Shown: positions 23,914 through 35,255 of the stretch, in pieces | Position numbering within the stretch: position 1 is the first letter of the stretch | Layout of the letters: each line of letters begins with the position of its first letter | Assembly (NCBI GenBank): GCA_002794775.1 | Contig: NBAY01000001.1 | Span: forward strand, 2,232,001-2,296,000 | DNA: 64,000 nucleotides | Direction of reading: 5' to 3' | From: Porodaedalea pini | Lineage: Eukaryota > Basidiomycota > Agaricomycetes > Hymenochaetales > Hymenochaetaceae | The notes under the pieces: model-generated | The model's input: the letters and a program-made list of their open reading frames with translations, nothing else | What the model was told of the DNA's origin: nothing | Database searches by the model: none | Translations under genes and position numbers: made by a program

Positions 23914-24841
23914 CTATTTCACGCCTTGACATGGGCAGATCATCACTATCTTTGCCTTCAGATTTATACTCCCGGGTAGAGTTACAGAGTAGAATTATAA
24001 AACATTATACACATGACCCCAGTCCCAATCTGGAATTTCAGTCCTACCCAGACCAAATCTTAGTTTGGGTCGGTATACAAAGGACGAAGTGAATAAAGAG
24101 GTGGCGAGTTGATCATTGTGGACATCTACAACATGCGGCGGAAGAGGATTTAGACGCTTTTAGAAAGTAATCCGTATAGATGCAGAGTGAAATGCGAAGT
24201 AATAACCATCAGGGACTCACTAGTACTGGCAGGACGAGTAATAAAGGAGGTAAGACTGCCCATACGTGCAGAGACAACAGAACGTCAAAGCACGGCAAAG
24301 TGGAAGCAGAAAGTATGCATCGATACGCGACTGTTACCCACATCCCCTGAACATCTCAAAATACAATTGCATGGAGGGCCGCAAGACTCAAAGGAACAAC
24401 CACTGAGAAAGACGAGGAAGGAGTATTGATTTGTGTGTGCAAAAGGTAAAACAAGAGAAAGTCGCCCAAAGGAGTATGTAGTAAGAAAGAATCAGAAGAA
24501 ATGAATAGGTGGAGCAATACGAGGAAGGCTACAGTGGGATGCAACGAGTATGAAAATAAGGCCGTAACACTTTGCTTGAACATGAAAAAGGAGAAAAAAT
24601 ATATCAGATGCGCGACGAGATCCGCCTGCGTCAACGCTGAACATTCTACTACATGCAGATTGGAAGATTGCGATAATTTGCGGCCGTGATGAGCCCTCCG
24701 TCAGAGGGTATGATGATGAGTGCAGGATATAGCGTGAAATTTGCCATAATGATGAAAGACGAGGAAAGAGAGGAGAGGGATAGAAGTAGAAGGAAATAAA
24801 AGGGAGAGACGACTATAAAGAAGGAAAAAGGATGTCCAGAT
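23914..24841. other. Intergenic, 3' side of KAP95
   Basis: AT-rich, purine-rich on the plus strand at 24180-24840, containing only short ORFs without recognisable similarity. Probably the KAP95 3' untranslated region plus spacer. Confidence 0.45.
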
Positions 24842-27800
24842 CTATGTCGTCGCACGTTTGACCATCTATGAGACAGATAATAGGAAGTTAGCACTTCGAT
24901 AAACAAGAATTTGCTGGATACTACGGACCTCGCGAGCCCAGCGCGCAGTTTTCTTCGCTTCTCCCGACAATCGTGTCTTCTGCCGCAACGCCTGAGCCAA
25001 CCACTCCGTCAAGAGGTATTGTTTAATCTGGCCGTTAGGGAACGCGTCCGCCAAGTCGCCCACGAGGCCCAACGATAGCTTCACGACTGATTCAGGCCGT
25101 TCCTCATCCGCAAGACAGCGCTGCACGAGCTCCAACATCGACTGCACGTAAGGAAGCAAAAGTTGCACTACAAGCGATGTATGATAAGAGACATTGACCC
25201 CGGATTGCAACAGAGTGACATACCTTTGTCAGTATTTTTCAGACCCGTGACGATACCTGTGTAAGCCTCGAGGATCCCCTCGCGAAGCGAAGAGACATAA
25301 TCCACAAGTTCATAGTCCATCTGCACGAAAAAATGAGTTGAACACAAATCCATCTGGCTCAGAGGATATACCCACAGGGTTTGGCATGATCAAGCCCGCC
25401 TGGCGTAGCACGTTCATGGTGTGGTCGAGATAAGGCTCGAAGCCCGGCCCGATCGCCAGCGCGATGTCACCAAAACATGATAAGATCGGGATCTTGACAT
25501 TGCGGTTCAGTGTTTCACTCGTCAGGCTCTCAAGCAACACCTGCATGAACGGTCCTGCATATTGCACGCTCTGCTCGCCGAGCGCACGCGAGATATCACC
25601 AATGACGCCGATGGCGACAGTGCACAACTGCGTGTCCTCGTGTGCCTTGAGAGCCGGATAGAGGAACGGCAGAAAGGCCTGAATGTACGGCGAGAACTTC
25701 GTTTCGAGCGCAGCTGCCATAGTTCCCACGACGAGGAAGGCGTCCTCCAGCACAGTAGATGTCTTTACGGACTGGATAAGCCCCAGCAGGACAGTCATGA
25801 TCTGGTTCGCTAAAGGCTCGATGCCATCATTCAGTTTACGGACGATGCTCTGTGAATGGTACATCAGTTCACTTTGCCAGTTAGGCCAATTCGAGGAAAA
25901 CAAACAATCAAGACACTACAAAGGTTGCTCTGCAGCTCGTTCCAATTGTTGCGGTCGTCAATGCCAAGCAACTGGTTTTGCATAGCCAATAGTTGTTCCA
26001 TGCGTGACAGAATAGCCAGCGCCGTGTTCTGGACCACCGTGATCGATTCGGGACCAGCATGGGTCACGTACGACGCCAAGGCTTCATACGCAGACGTACG
26101 GAAGTTAGACTCGTTTCCAGTACTAAAGCCGATCATCGTCAGACATCAGGTATGATGAAATTTAGTCAGGATGCTCACCCGTCGGTGACCCTAAGGAGCG
26201 CGTTCACAATACCTTCGTAGTATGGCGAGAGCGGGCCACCCGTCGCAGGGGCGCCATCCTCCTCGTAGAAGGATCCGAGTTGGTCGCTGAGGTTCATGAG
26301 GGCCCAACAACAGTTTGCGACGATGCGCGGCCTGTCATCGAGAGCATTCACAAGCGCAGATATGAGCGGGTGAAGATGCTCATCAGGCTTCAGTGCGACA
26401 ACCAATAGGTCGCAAATTCGTCCGAGTGTCCACGCAACAGTGTCCTTCACGAGGATGTTATCGTCACGCGTCATCTCGACGAGGATTGGCAAGGCCTGGG
26501 TGACGAGCGGGGTGAGCACAGTCGGGTCCGGTCCGTCGAGGATAGAGCCGAACGTCATTACAGCGGCTTCACGCTGATGCCAGTCCTGCGACTTGATGTT
26601 GGCCTCAATGAACGGGATCACGGCCGGAACGATTGCGTCGGCAACAGTCTGTGCGAGGAGAGACAAGCAGGTCGCCGCAGCCATCGACACGTTCCATTCG
26701 TCTTCATCGGCGTCTTCGTCCTGACGAGTCAGTAAACCTAAAAGGACAGGAATGATCTCCGGGAGAGCAATCTTCGCAAAGTTCTTTGACTCAGTTTCGG
26801 GCGCTTCACCGTATTCTGCAGCCTGTGATACCAAACGGTGAGTCAAGAGCACCAACAATAGAGAACAGGGACATACCTCCGCAGCCTCAATGGCCAGCTC
26901 AATTTCTTCCTCACATACAGTCGACCAAAATTCTACCGCTTGTAACGCGATGTTCTCTTCCGGGTGCTTCATGCCGAGCACCGTCAACTGAATCGATCTC
27001 AGTTAGCGCTGTGATCGAAGTGTTCGCGTGAATGCACCACTTACTCCGAAGAGCGCCCGCTCCATGTAAAATGCCATCTTGTCATAATACAAGCTCATGA
27101 TACGAACGAGACACTCAAAGGCGCCCACTTGAACAGGGCCAGACGGGTTCTGCGTTGCCTCACACACAACTTGCATAATGTAATTACGCTCGCCCTAAAC
27201 GAAACTTAGATGGACATAAAAGGGAATGCAGCGTACACGTACCTCGCGCTCAAAGTTATCGCGAACGAACTCTAATGAATTGAAAAGAGCGTTGATAGCA
27301 GCAAGCTGAACCTCAGTCGAAGGCTCCTCCTTACGAGCACCATGAATAACAGCGGTTAAGATCTCGTTCGATCGCATGCTCAGAATTTCAGGTTTCTAAA
27401 GAAGGAAAATCGCTTAAAACGGACACGAACAGACAAAAGCGATATCACTCACGATGGTCTCACAAATGTAACCAATCGTCTGGAGGGTAGCGATTCTCAA
27501 GTTTGTATTCTCAGTATTGTCCATGAAACGAAGCAAAATCTCGATGACTTCTGGCCATTGATTGTTGGGCAGTTCTACAGAGGCAATTGCAGATACGACC
27601 TGAGCAGCGACGCCGCCAGCCTTCGTCGAGGTCGAGCCAAGAGTCATCAAGGCTTCCTGCTTGACTTTGTTCTTCGGCTCCGGCGGAAGCGCGAGCCATC
27701 GGTTCGTGTAGTCTTGTCGGCGGCTTGAGTCCTGTAGATGTGGCTCAGCATTGCGAGGTGAAAGCAAGGCGCAATACACGTACCCGAGCACTCAACGCGT

Positions 27801-28128
27801 TCTTAAGCGCGATACCCGCCGCATTACGGATGGTGACGGACTGTGCCTCGTTCGCAAGCTCAGAAGAAAGTGTCACCAAGTACGCAGGCTAAAAGAAGTC
27901 CGTCAAAACAAAACTCCTGATAATCGGAGCGTTCTCGACAAGAACGCGAGAGAAACACGCACATAGTTGTCCCTAGCAACAGCTTCGAGCTGCTCAGTAG
28001 CCTCTTGACGCGTGGTCGCGACTTTTTTCAAGTTTTAGGAAACATCAGCGCCATCAACGCGCAGAAATCGAAAGAAAGCGGAACGCACCAGGCGAAAGCG
28101 AGTTTGTTAGGAGTTCGGCGGCATTCAT
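24842..28128 (-). CDS. KAP95: Importin subunit beta-1 (karyopherin beta)
   Basis: Nuclear import receptor that carries importin-alpha/NLS cargo through the pore and releases it on RanGTP. Thirteen exons: 28128-28089, 28021-27963, 27888-27784, 27731-27453, 27395-27243, 27194-27045, 26987-26877, 26822-26179, 26122-25906, 25849-25376, 25320-25224, 25167-24929 and 24865-24842; 863 aa, matching the family. The whole protein is HEAT repeats. Recognisable segments are the N-terminal [33 protein letters not shown], the acidic loop [20 protein letters not shown] (the DEDEWN loop of importin beta) and [12 protein letters not shown]. The last exon is only 24 nt, encoding MVKRATT. The exon 9 donor was set at GTTTGT (25905) because it preserves the spacing seen in homologues. 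The gene is intact and shares a 255-bp divergent promoter with LSM7. Confidence 0.95.
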
Positions 28129-28383
28129 CGTGACCGCTGCTTATATCCTTTTGATTATGCAGATATTTAACTCTGCTAACTTTTTGAGCTTTTGACGGAG
28201 AGCGGGCGGGCGGAAGGGCGTCGTGGACGTGCAATAGGTCGTAAGGACGAGAGTCTAGATGAAGGTTTGGGTAAGGGGTAGTAATGCTCACATAATTTGT
28301 GGCTATTCTCACGAATACAACATCACTAATTAGTAACAAAGCCCGTTCCTACACTGAGTAGTCCTTAGACATAGACTCATCCG
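28129..28383. promoter_or_regulatory. Divergent promoter KAP95 / LSM7
   Basis: These 255 bp between opposite start codons must drive both genes. Nothing resembling a TATA box at usual spacing is evident. Confidence 0.55.
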
Positions 28384-28925
28384 ATGGCAGACAGAGTGCG
28401 TATGGCTCACCTTTGTGCATTTAACGAACTGGTCTTCATTTGTCTCACAGGGCCGTGGTTCAGCAAGGGGTGCTACACGTGGCGGCGGCGGCGGTCGAGG
28501 TGGTCGAGGAGGCCCGCAGGGAGCGCAGCCGTCCATGGACAAGCCGAAGCGTGAGGCAATCCTCGACCTCCAGAAATACATGAACGAACGCGTGCGCGTC
28601 AAATTTACCGGTGGACGTGAGGGTGCGTGTCGTAGTCATTTATCCATGCGTAATGAACGCGTGTTCATCTAGCTGCAAAATAGTGACGGGTATACTGAAA
28701 GGCTTCGACCAGCTGCTCAACCTCGTGCTTGACGATGTCGAAGAGCAGATCCAAGGTACGCCCTACTTTGCTGTTTCATCCACTCTTTCTAATGCACGAC
28801 TAGAACCCGAACCGCACACACGTTCACTTGGGCTTGCAGTGCTGCGCGGACCCACTATCACTCTCCTCAACCCCGTCGAGGGCTCTGCGGAAATCGAAAA
28901 CCCCTTCGCTGAACAACAACAATGA
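28384..28925 (+). CDS. LSM7: U6 snRNA-associated Sm-like protein LSm7
   Basis: Subunit of the heptameric Lsm rings: Lsm2-8 binds the U6 snRNA 3' end, Lsm1-7 acts in decapping and mRNA decay. Four exons: 28384-28395, 28451-28622, 28684-28755 and 28804-28925; 125 aa. The first exon is only 12 nt (MADR). An RGG-rich N-terminus (GGGGGRGGRGG) precedes the Sm fold. Sm1 covers ILDLQKYMNERVRVKFTGGRE and VTGILKGFDQLLNLVLDD; Sm2 includes the LGLAVLRGPTITLLNP motif. The C-terminus ends EQQQ. Length and the Sm motifs match LSm7; the Gly/Arg extension is longer than in yeast. Confidence 0.93.
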
Positions 28926-29604
28926 TGCCTCACGTCACCGCTCTTCGGAAAAAATGTCACCCATGTATCTCGTAGTTTGAGACTCATTTCTCAATCCTCG
29001 CCTCTTTATAGTCGCAGACGAGCAGCCATTATGTTGAGGCTTCGCGACCCCTATTCCTCGCATCTCATTTCATTTAACCCAGATTATCCATATCGATTAC
29101 TGACTCTGCTTTATAAAGCTTGCGCTCAGGTGCATTTCGCATGTGCTCGAACATGCTAAAACTTCTTATGTCCGGTATGCTGCGCGATGCCTGCATTGGG
29201 TCACCTTTCCTCAAAAGTCGACAGAATTAATTCGACTGGCTGTTCTGCCTCCAACGTCGTTCCCACCAAGCTATCGCACATCTCTAAAGCTCACACGTAC
29301 GCTGCACTTCCTAATAAGTAATCACATTGCGCCGTCTCTTTGCCCGGCTTGTTTGCATGGGCTCCTACCCTCACTTCTGGTGTACTGAAGCTCGAGCATC
29401 TTTGTCAATGCTGGCCGGAGTGCTGTACAAAGTGCGTGATTATTGCTTGCGATATATACATGGATGCTATCTATCTGCAATCACCGAAAGCACCGAATAC
29501 ATTCTTTTCCCCCCAACATTCTTTCCTATCGCGCTCGCTCGCTCTGCTTCATTCCTTTAGCAGCGGAAATAGAACCTTCCGACTACTAGACATTCGTCCC
29601 GTGC
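28926..29604. other. Intergenic, LSM7 3' end and F-box B promoter
   Basis: Tandem (+/+) spacing of 679 bp. Short ORFs here show no recognisable similarity. Confidence 0.45.
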
Positions 29605-31152
29605 ATGACACTTTTTAACGGTCAGCTGAAATCAAGTAACGGATACATCCCAACTGAGGTTCTCTCGGAGATATTTCTGCAATGTCTAGATGCCGATGCA
29701 TACGGCTGCACTATTACAGATCCGCTCCAAGCACCACTCGTACTGAGTTGGGTCTGTCAACTCTGGCGAAACGTCGCCATTAATACACATCGTCTCTGGA
29801 CAGGTGTTATCTTTGTTCGCAAACCAGAGAGAATCATCGATAGTACGCGCCTTTTGGAGCTATGGATAGCAAGATCTGGCGCGCTTCCGTTCGGCGTGAA
29901 ATTGTCCAATGTCATCGGTGACCGCAACTGTTTGTCTAATATCAGTAACAGAATCGAGTCGGATTCGCTCCTGACCAAAGGGATCCAGACTTTCATTGAT
30001 ACTCTTCTGACGTGCTCTAAGCGCTGGCGAGTTCTCGAGCTCATTGTTCCGGAGGTCTCCGTCGCAGCACCTTTGCTGAAAGCGCTCGTGAGAGATTCGC
30101 CAGGCCTTGAGCACTTCGGAATCTCATCACAGTATATTGGAATATATGAGGCCCCGACCCATTATGACTTCTCTCTAAACACCGCCTTGCAGACCGTCCG
30201 TCTCATCACCCCGCTCATCCTCCCGCTCGCCTCTGGGTCAAACCAAATCTTTGCTTCTCTTACTTCACTTGAGCTCCACTTCTGTGCGTCCATCCAAGAC
30301 TGTCTAACATGGCTCGACACGGCCCCAAACCTCGAACACCTCGTCCTCCGTCTCTACAGCTCGCAGGAGCACTCAGCTCCTCGTCGAGGGCAGTGCGTGC
30401 GCCGCCTGCCCCACCTCGAATATCTAGAGGTAACCTGCTTCGCGGCCAATTCGCGTTTCGATGACCCGGGGCTGTTGCTCGACGTGCTCGAGCTCCCCGC
30501 GCTTAACGTGCTTGAGCTCGACTTGAACTATCTGTTCGACGCGACGCCCTGGCCGCACGCGGGGGACCTCTTGGTGCGATCCGGAGCAAGCCTTGAGGGC
30601 CTAGTTCTTTCGGGCACGCCCATGTCTGAGGAAGAGGTCGTTGAATGCCTTCGGCTCTCACCAAATCTTCAGTATTTGGATTGCGCGACAGTCACGGACA
30701 ACGTCCTTCTGGCCTTGACACCGCGCTTGCTTTCAGCCAGCACAATTGTGTCCGGCGCAAGCTCTGCACAAGTCCACGAACAAGGAGCAGTCGAGTTGCA
30801 AGCGTCGGACGACCGTATAGAAGTCGACAACGCAAAGGGCGATGGCTGTACCGATGGAGCTCGAACCAAATCTGAGGACCTGAGCAAATACACCGTTATG
30901 TGTCCTTCCTTGAAATTCTTTGAAAGTAATGATGTCGATGTGTGCTCACTGCAGGTACTGTACGCCATGATATGCGCGCGGTGCGAAGATGTATATGAGG
31001 ATATCCGGGAGTACGTTGACCAGTCCAAAATCCATCCTACTCCAGCGGCGTTGAAGACGCTGAACTCAATCGTCCTACCTTGTGACCCTCTGTATGGCGT
31101 GCTGAGCCATCCACACATTCTAAATAGCTTAGAGAGGACTGTTTATTTCTAA
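29605..31152 (+). CDS. F-box/LRR-like protein B
   Basis: Predicted SCF ubiquitin-ligase adaptor. A single exon of 515 aa starts at ATG 29605. The F-box is at residues 14-65: IPTEVLSEIFLQCLDADAYG, then PLVLSWVCQLWRNVAINTHRLWTG. LRR-like segments follow (LTSLELHFCASIQDCLTWLD, LPHLEYLEVTCF, LPALNVLELDLNYLF). It is a diverged paralogue of F-box protein A, with the same architecture and shared motifs along the full length, in the opposite orientation 7 kb away. An extra charged stretch (about residues 385-435) is absent from A. It is intact; target and partners are unknown. Confidence 0.85.
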   Translation: MTLFNGQLKSSNGYIPTEVLSEIFLQCLDADAYGCTITDPLQAPLVLSWVCQLWRNVAINTHRLWTGVIFVRKPERIIDSTRLLELWIARSGALPFGVKLSNVIGDRNCLSNISNRIESDSLLTKGIQTFIDTLLTCSKRWRVLELIVPEVSVAAPLLKALVRDSPGLEHFGISSQYIGIYEAPTHYDFSLNTALQTVRLITPLILPLASGSNQIFASLTSLELHFCASIQDCLTWLDTAPNLEHLVLRLYSSQEHSAPRRGQCVRRLPHLEYLEVTCFAANSRFDDPGLLLDVLELPALNVLELDLNYLFDATPWPHAGDLLVRSGASLEGLVLSGTPMSEEEVVECLRLSPNLQYLDCATVTDNVLLALTPRLLSASTIVSGASSAQVHEQGAVELQASDDRIEVDNAKGDGCTDGARTKSEDLSKYTVMCPSLKFFESNDVDVCSLQVLYAMICARCEDVYEDIREYVDQSKIHPTPAALKTLNSIVLPCDPLYGVLSHPHILNSLERTVYF

Positions 31153-32178
31153 AAACAACTTGTCAGTCAGAAATTTTCAAGACACTGTTCAGTACCTGAT
31201 TTCTCTGATATGTACATATTGCGGCTACTACTAATAAGATACGAAGGACAATAATATTCTAGATATTTCGAACCCATTTACTGGATATTTTGTGGTTCAG
31301 TACCATAACGCAGAGAACAAACCGTAATTCTGAACCTGTAATAAATTGCTTGTATTTGCGGAGGCTTCCATTACTAATAGGTGTCGGCAGTGATTACAAG
31401 GCCTTACAAAACCTCACTGGATGCGGATAATTTTCGCGGTGAGACCACAGATGTAGCTATGGCCTTGCTCTAATAACAATGCTCCAGATGACATACTGTT
31501 CGAACTTTCCAGAAGAAGGGATATAGCACAAATGCACGGACGGAATAGCCCGAGTATCACTGAAGTGGCCTGAGCCTTACTAGTAAGACACGGAAATTGC
31601 GAGATCGAAGCAGAATAGAAATAAAGGAAATCTAGTCAATCAAACAACTGATTTATGAAGTTCCCCGATTATTCCTTGTTCAACTTATCTCACAGTTTCA
31701 TTGAACCTACGGTAGTTCTGGAAAACATTGACAGTTTTTGTGTATCTTTTATTTTTTAAAAGCAGCCTTCTCTAGAAGAGGGATTCTGTCCGGGCGGCGC
31801 TTCAAAAAACGCGCTTGCCGATGCACTAACGCGTCGCGCGCTCGTGACTGTATCTGCTATCTTACCTGAACTCTGTTTCAGCCATTCGGACCGACGGACG
31901 ACCTGCTTTTGCCAGATTTTCCCAGAGCGGCGCAGTGTACCAGTTCATCGAGCGACGAGCGTTGGATCACTAGGACCAACATAAGGAACGTGCGCGATAT
32001 ATCCGTCTTGGATCGCGTTCGATCTGCAGGCCCACATGCATTTCATTCTTCTTGAGCTTCGCCCGCAGGGGTCGCGGTACGGACCTCAACTCCGACAAGT
32101 TCCTTAAAGCTTGTGCTCTATCGCTCTTGCTGGCAGCTTTCTTAGACTGGAACTATCACTATCGCCTCTGATTGCGAT
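31153..32178. other. Intergenic, upstream of GlcNAc-6-P deacetylase
   Basis: About 1 kb without coding potential. The part up to about 31770 is AT-rich and the part after it GC-richer, probably 3' region of F-box B followed by the promoter and leader of the deacetylase gene. No repeat is recognised. Confidence 0.45.
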
Positions 32179-34569
32179 ATGGATGTCGACGATGCACAGG
32201 CGACAAGCGGCAACGGCCTCGTATGCTTCACCAACTGTTCGCTCACGCAGGAGGATGGGTCGATTGTGAAGAAGGACCTCTGGATTGACGAGCGTCGCGG
32301 CGTCATCGTCGATGCTCAGGTAGGTCTCGTCATTTGCTTTTATTCGTACTCAGCCAAGTCAAAGTTTGCTCCTTCGACTTCTCGATGACTTGCATTCAGA
32401 CCCTTGCGTCCATTTCTCCATCTTTCCTGTATTTTAAAGTTCCGTGTGCAAGCTAACTCTTTCGAACTTAGCTTACTTTCTTCCTGCGCAAAGAACGCCC
32501 CGACACCGTGATCGACCTCGAAGGAAACATCCTCAGGAAAGTCATGTTCTTTAACTTCTGTTTTGTCCTGGAAGACCAGGCAATGTCGTCTTCCTTGTCG
32601 GTTCATTTGAATTCTCGATTGGTCTGCTAGAGGCGCTAGAGGCGAGCTTATAGGCTCAGGTCACATTCGCGCGCCTATATGCAGTCTTAATCGGTGTTAA
32701 CTGCTAAAGCAGCCGCGAGTTGAAACGGAATCGTTACCTGTTTCTTCATGTCGTTACTAATATTATTAGTTTTTCACAGTCCGGGCCTTCTCGACATACA
32801 AATCAACGGCGCGTATGGTTTTGATTTTTCCGTCTACGATGGAAACGATGCGGCGTACCGCGAGGGTCTTGATATGATTGCGCGTCGTATTGTCGAGACA
32901 GGAGTCACTTCGTACGTTTATCATTTTTAACAGTTTCTTCGGGCTGATTGGCACCCTGCATATCGTTCGCGGAACCAGTCTCCTGCCGACAATCATTGTG
33001 CGTACCGCTCATTTTCCACTTCGTCTTACGTACTCAAATTCAATATAGACACAAGAAAGCACACTCTACCCTTCGTTACTGCGTCTGCTTCGACCTCACA
33101 GTGCCACGCCCTCACCTGAGCATCCACACGGCGGTGCCACTCTCCTCGGATGGCACTCCGAGGGCCCCTTCATCGCCCCAACCAAACGCGGCGCGCACTC
33201 CCTCCCTTTCCTGCGCGACGCCCCGCGCGGAATCGCGGACGTCGAGTCCGTATACGGTGCCGACGCGCTCGCGCACTACGAAGACTGGATTCTCTCAGCA
33301 GACTCGAATACGGGCGGCGTAGGCGTGCGGATGGTGACGCTCGCTCCCGAGCTTCCCGGCATGCTCGACCGCGACGCGGACGTCATAAGCGCGCTGACGA
33401 AGCGTGGCGTGTGCGTTGCGATTGGACATAGTATCTCTGGCGCGGACACTGCCGCTCGTGCGATCCGTCGCGGCGCGAGAATGGTGACGCATCTCTTCAA
33501 CGCGATGCCCCAGCTGCACCACCGCGACCCGGGTATCATTGGCCTGCTCGGCGCGAGCCCCGCGAGCCTCGTCTCGTCCGGGTTGAAGGCGATGTCCAAG
33601 TCACACGACGACGGGCCGATCTTGCCGGGCGGCACGACGAGCGCGAGCACGGAGCTGAGCTTTGCAGGCGCCGTCGAGTCCGTCGAGGCGGGTGGCGCGG
33701 AAGCGCTGGACGAGAACGATACGCCGCCGCATACGCCTGTGTTCCGTACCACGTCGGCGCGATTCAATGTTCGAGACGTGGATCTAGAGTTGGATGATGC
33801 GCAGTCTATTGACGCGAAGCGTCCGTTTTACGGCATGATCGTCGACGGGGTGCACTTGCACCCGAATTCCGTCCGGGTGAGTCCTTTCTCTTCACTTGTT
33901 CGTGGTGGGTTTCACGTCTCATGCGACTTGTAGTTGGCGTACACTGCACACAAAGACGGGTGCATTATAGTGACCGACGGTTCGTCTACTTGCTTGCCTT
34001 TCATGCATTAAAACAGTTCTGACATCTCTTGATCAGCGATGAAGATCCTGGACCCCAACATGCCTGACGGGACGTATGACTGGCGTGATGGGCGGCGCTA
34101 TGTCAAGGAGGGTGTGCGGCTCTACATCGAGGGCACGGATACGCTCGCCGGAAGGTACGTACACTTTTATGTGCATGTCTGTAGTATCTGTACTCATCGC
34201 ACCTCTTTGTGCTTTGTGTACAGTGTGGTGACGCTCGACACGTGCGTGCGCAACCTTTCGCGCTTCACGGGCTGCACGCTCGGCGAGGCGCTCAAGTGTG
34301 CAACGTACAACCCAGCGAAGTACGTTTCTTTAAAGCTTTTGAGCCTTCTCTCTAATCAATTCCGTCTCTTCTTCCCATTGCCATACCTCGTCGCTTATCT
34401 AATCTATTCGGCAATGATTCTGACCGAAACAAATTGCAGATGTCTTAGCATCGAAAACAAGAAGGGCACGCTGCGCGCAGGTGCGGACGCCGACCTCGTC
34501 GTGCTTAACCGAACCGGTACCGTACTTAGTACCTGGGTGCGCGGGCGCCAGGTGTGGAAGCGTTCTTGA
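32179..34569 (+). CDS. nagA: N-acetylglucosamine-6-phosphate deacetylase
   Basis: Hydrolyses GlcNAc-6-phosphate to glucosamine-6-phosphate and acetate, the first committed step of amino-sugar (chitin) catabolism. Nine exons: 32179-32319, 32472-32536, 32780-32911, 32980-32998, 33049-33876, 33934-33979, 34037-34154, 34224-34319 and 34440-34569; 524 aa. Family signatures are PGLLDIQINGAYG, WHSEGPF (metal-binding Glu), AIGHSISGADTA, MVTHLFNAMPQLHHRDPG, DGVHLHP and VTDAM with the catalytic Asp. A low-complexity insert of about 75 residues (SKSHDDGPILPGG to IDAKRPF) makes it longer than the usual ~400 aa. The exon 2 to 3 join needs a donor reading AG|GAAAGT (GA, not GT) at 32537 and a 243-nt intron; no GT donor I tried keeps the SPG motif in frame. 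The gene is otherwise intact. Confidence 0.88.
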
Positions 34570-35255
34570 GTTTAAATTTGCCGTGGGCTTTTCTTTTTTG
34601 GCAGTCGAAGATTTGTGTAGGAACCGTCGGTGTAGGAATGACGGAGATTCTTGGTTCTGTGAGTTGCTCTCCTGTATTAAGCATTGTCGCGCGCCCGGTG
34701 ATTCTGAACGGTTCTAGTTTTCATGTTGTTCGATAGACTGCTGTGAAATACGATGCCGTTAACCTCGATAGAGCGATACAGATGGTTTCGAAGCTTTTCA
34801 CCTCGAAAGAGGTCAGTCGCAACTTGATACGTTCGGGGCGTCTTTACGAACGTACTGGGTAAATTCTGGGATGGACTCTCCAATTCGAATGGTCTGAGCG
34901 ACCGCTGGTGATGACTCTTACCCCCTTTACCCCCCCCCCCCCCCCGGCTGTCATCCGAATGGAGCTCGCCGGTTTCCATTGCTTCTGCTTATATGGCTTG
35001 AACCTTTTCACTCAATCATGATTCTCGATTGTACTGATGCGTACACACTATACAGGGCGGAGATCGAGCAGGAGTAGGAGAGTAGGGATATCCATATACT
35101 ACAGCGCGACCGAAACAGGAGCGCAAACAAATGAAAAAAAATACAAGAGGCGACGCGCACAAAATATAAAACGAAAAGAAAGGAAAGAAAGAAAGAAAAT
35201 TCAAGAGCTCGAGTCTATAGTATATCCCGGTCCGTGGAATCGAGGCAAATTGAAA
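34570..35255. other. Convergent 3' intergenic region with low-complexity DNA
   Basis: Between the deacetylase (+) and HMG-box (-) stop codons. It contains a run of C at 34930-34945 and an A/G-rich tract at about 35125-35205. No gene is seen. Confidence 0.5.
34930..34945. repeat. Poly(C) mononucleotide tract
   Basis: Sixteen consecutive C, preceded by a shorter C run at 34921-34925. Such tracts slip easily and may vary in length between strains or assemblies. Confidence 0.85.
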
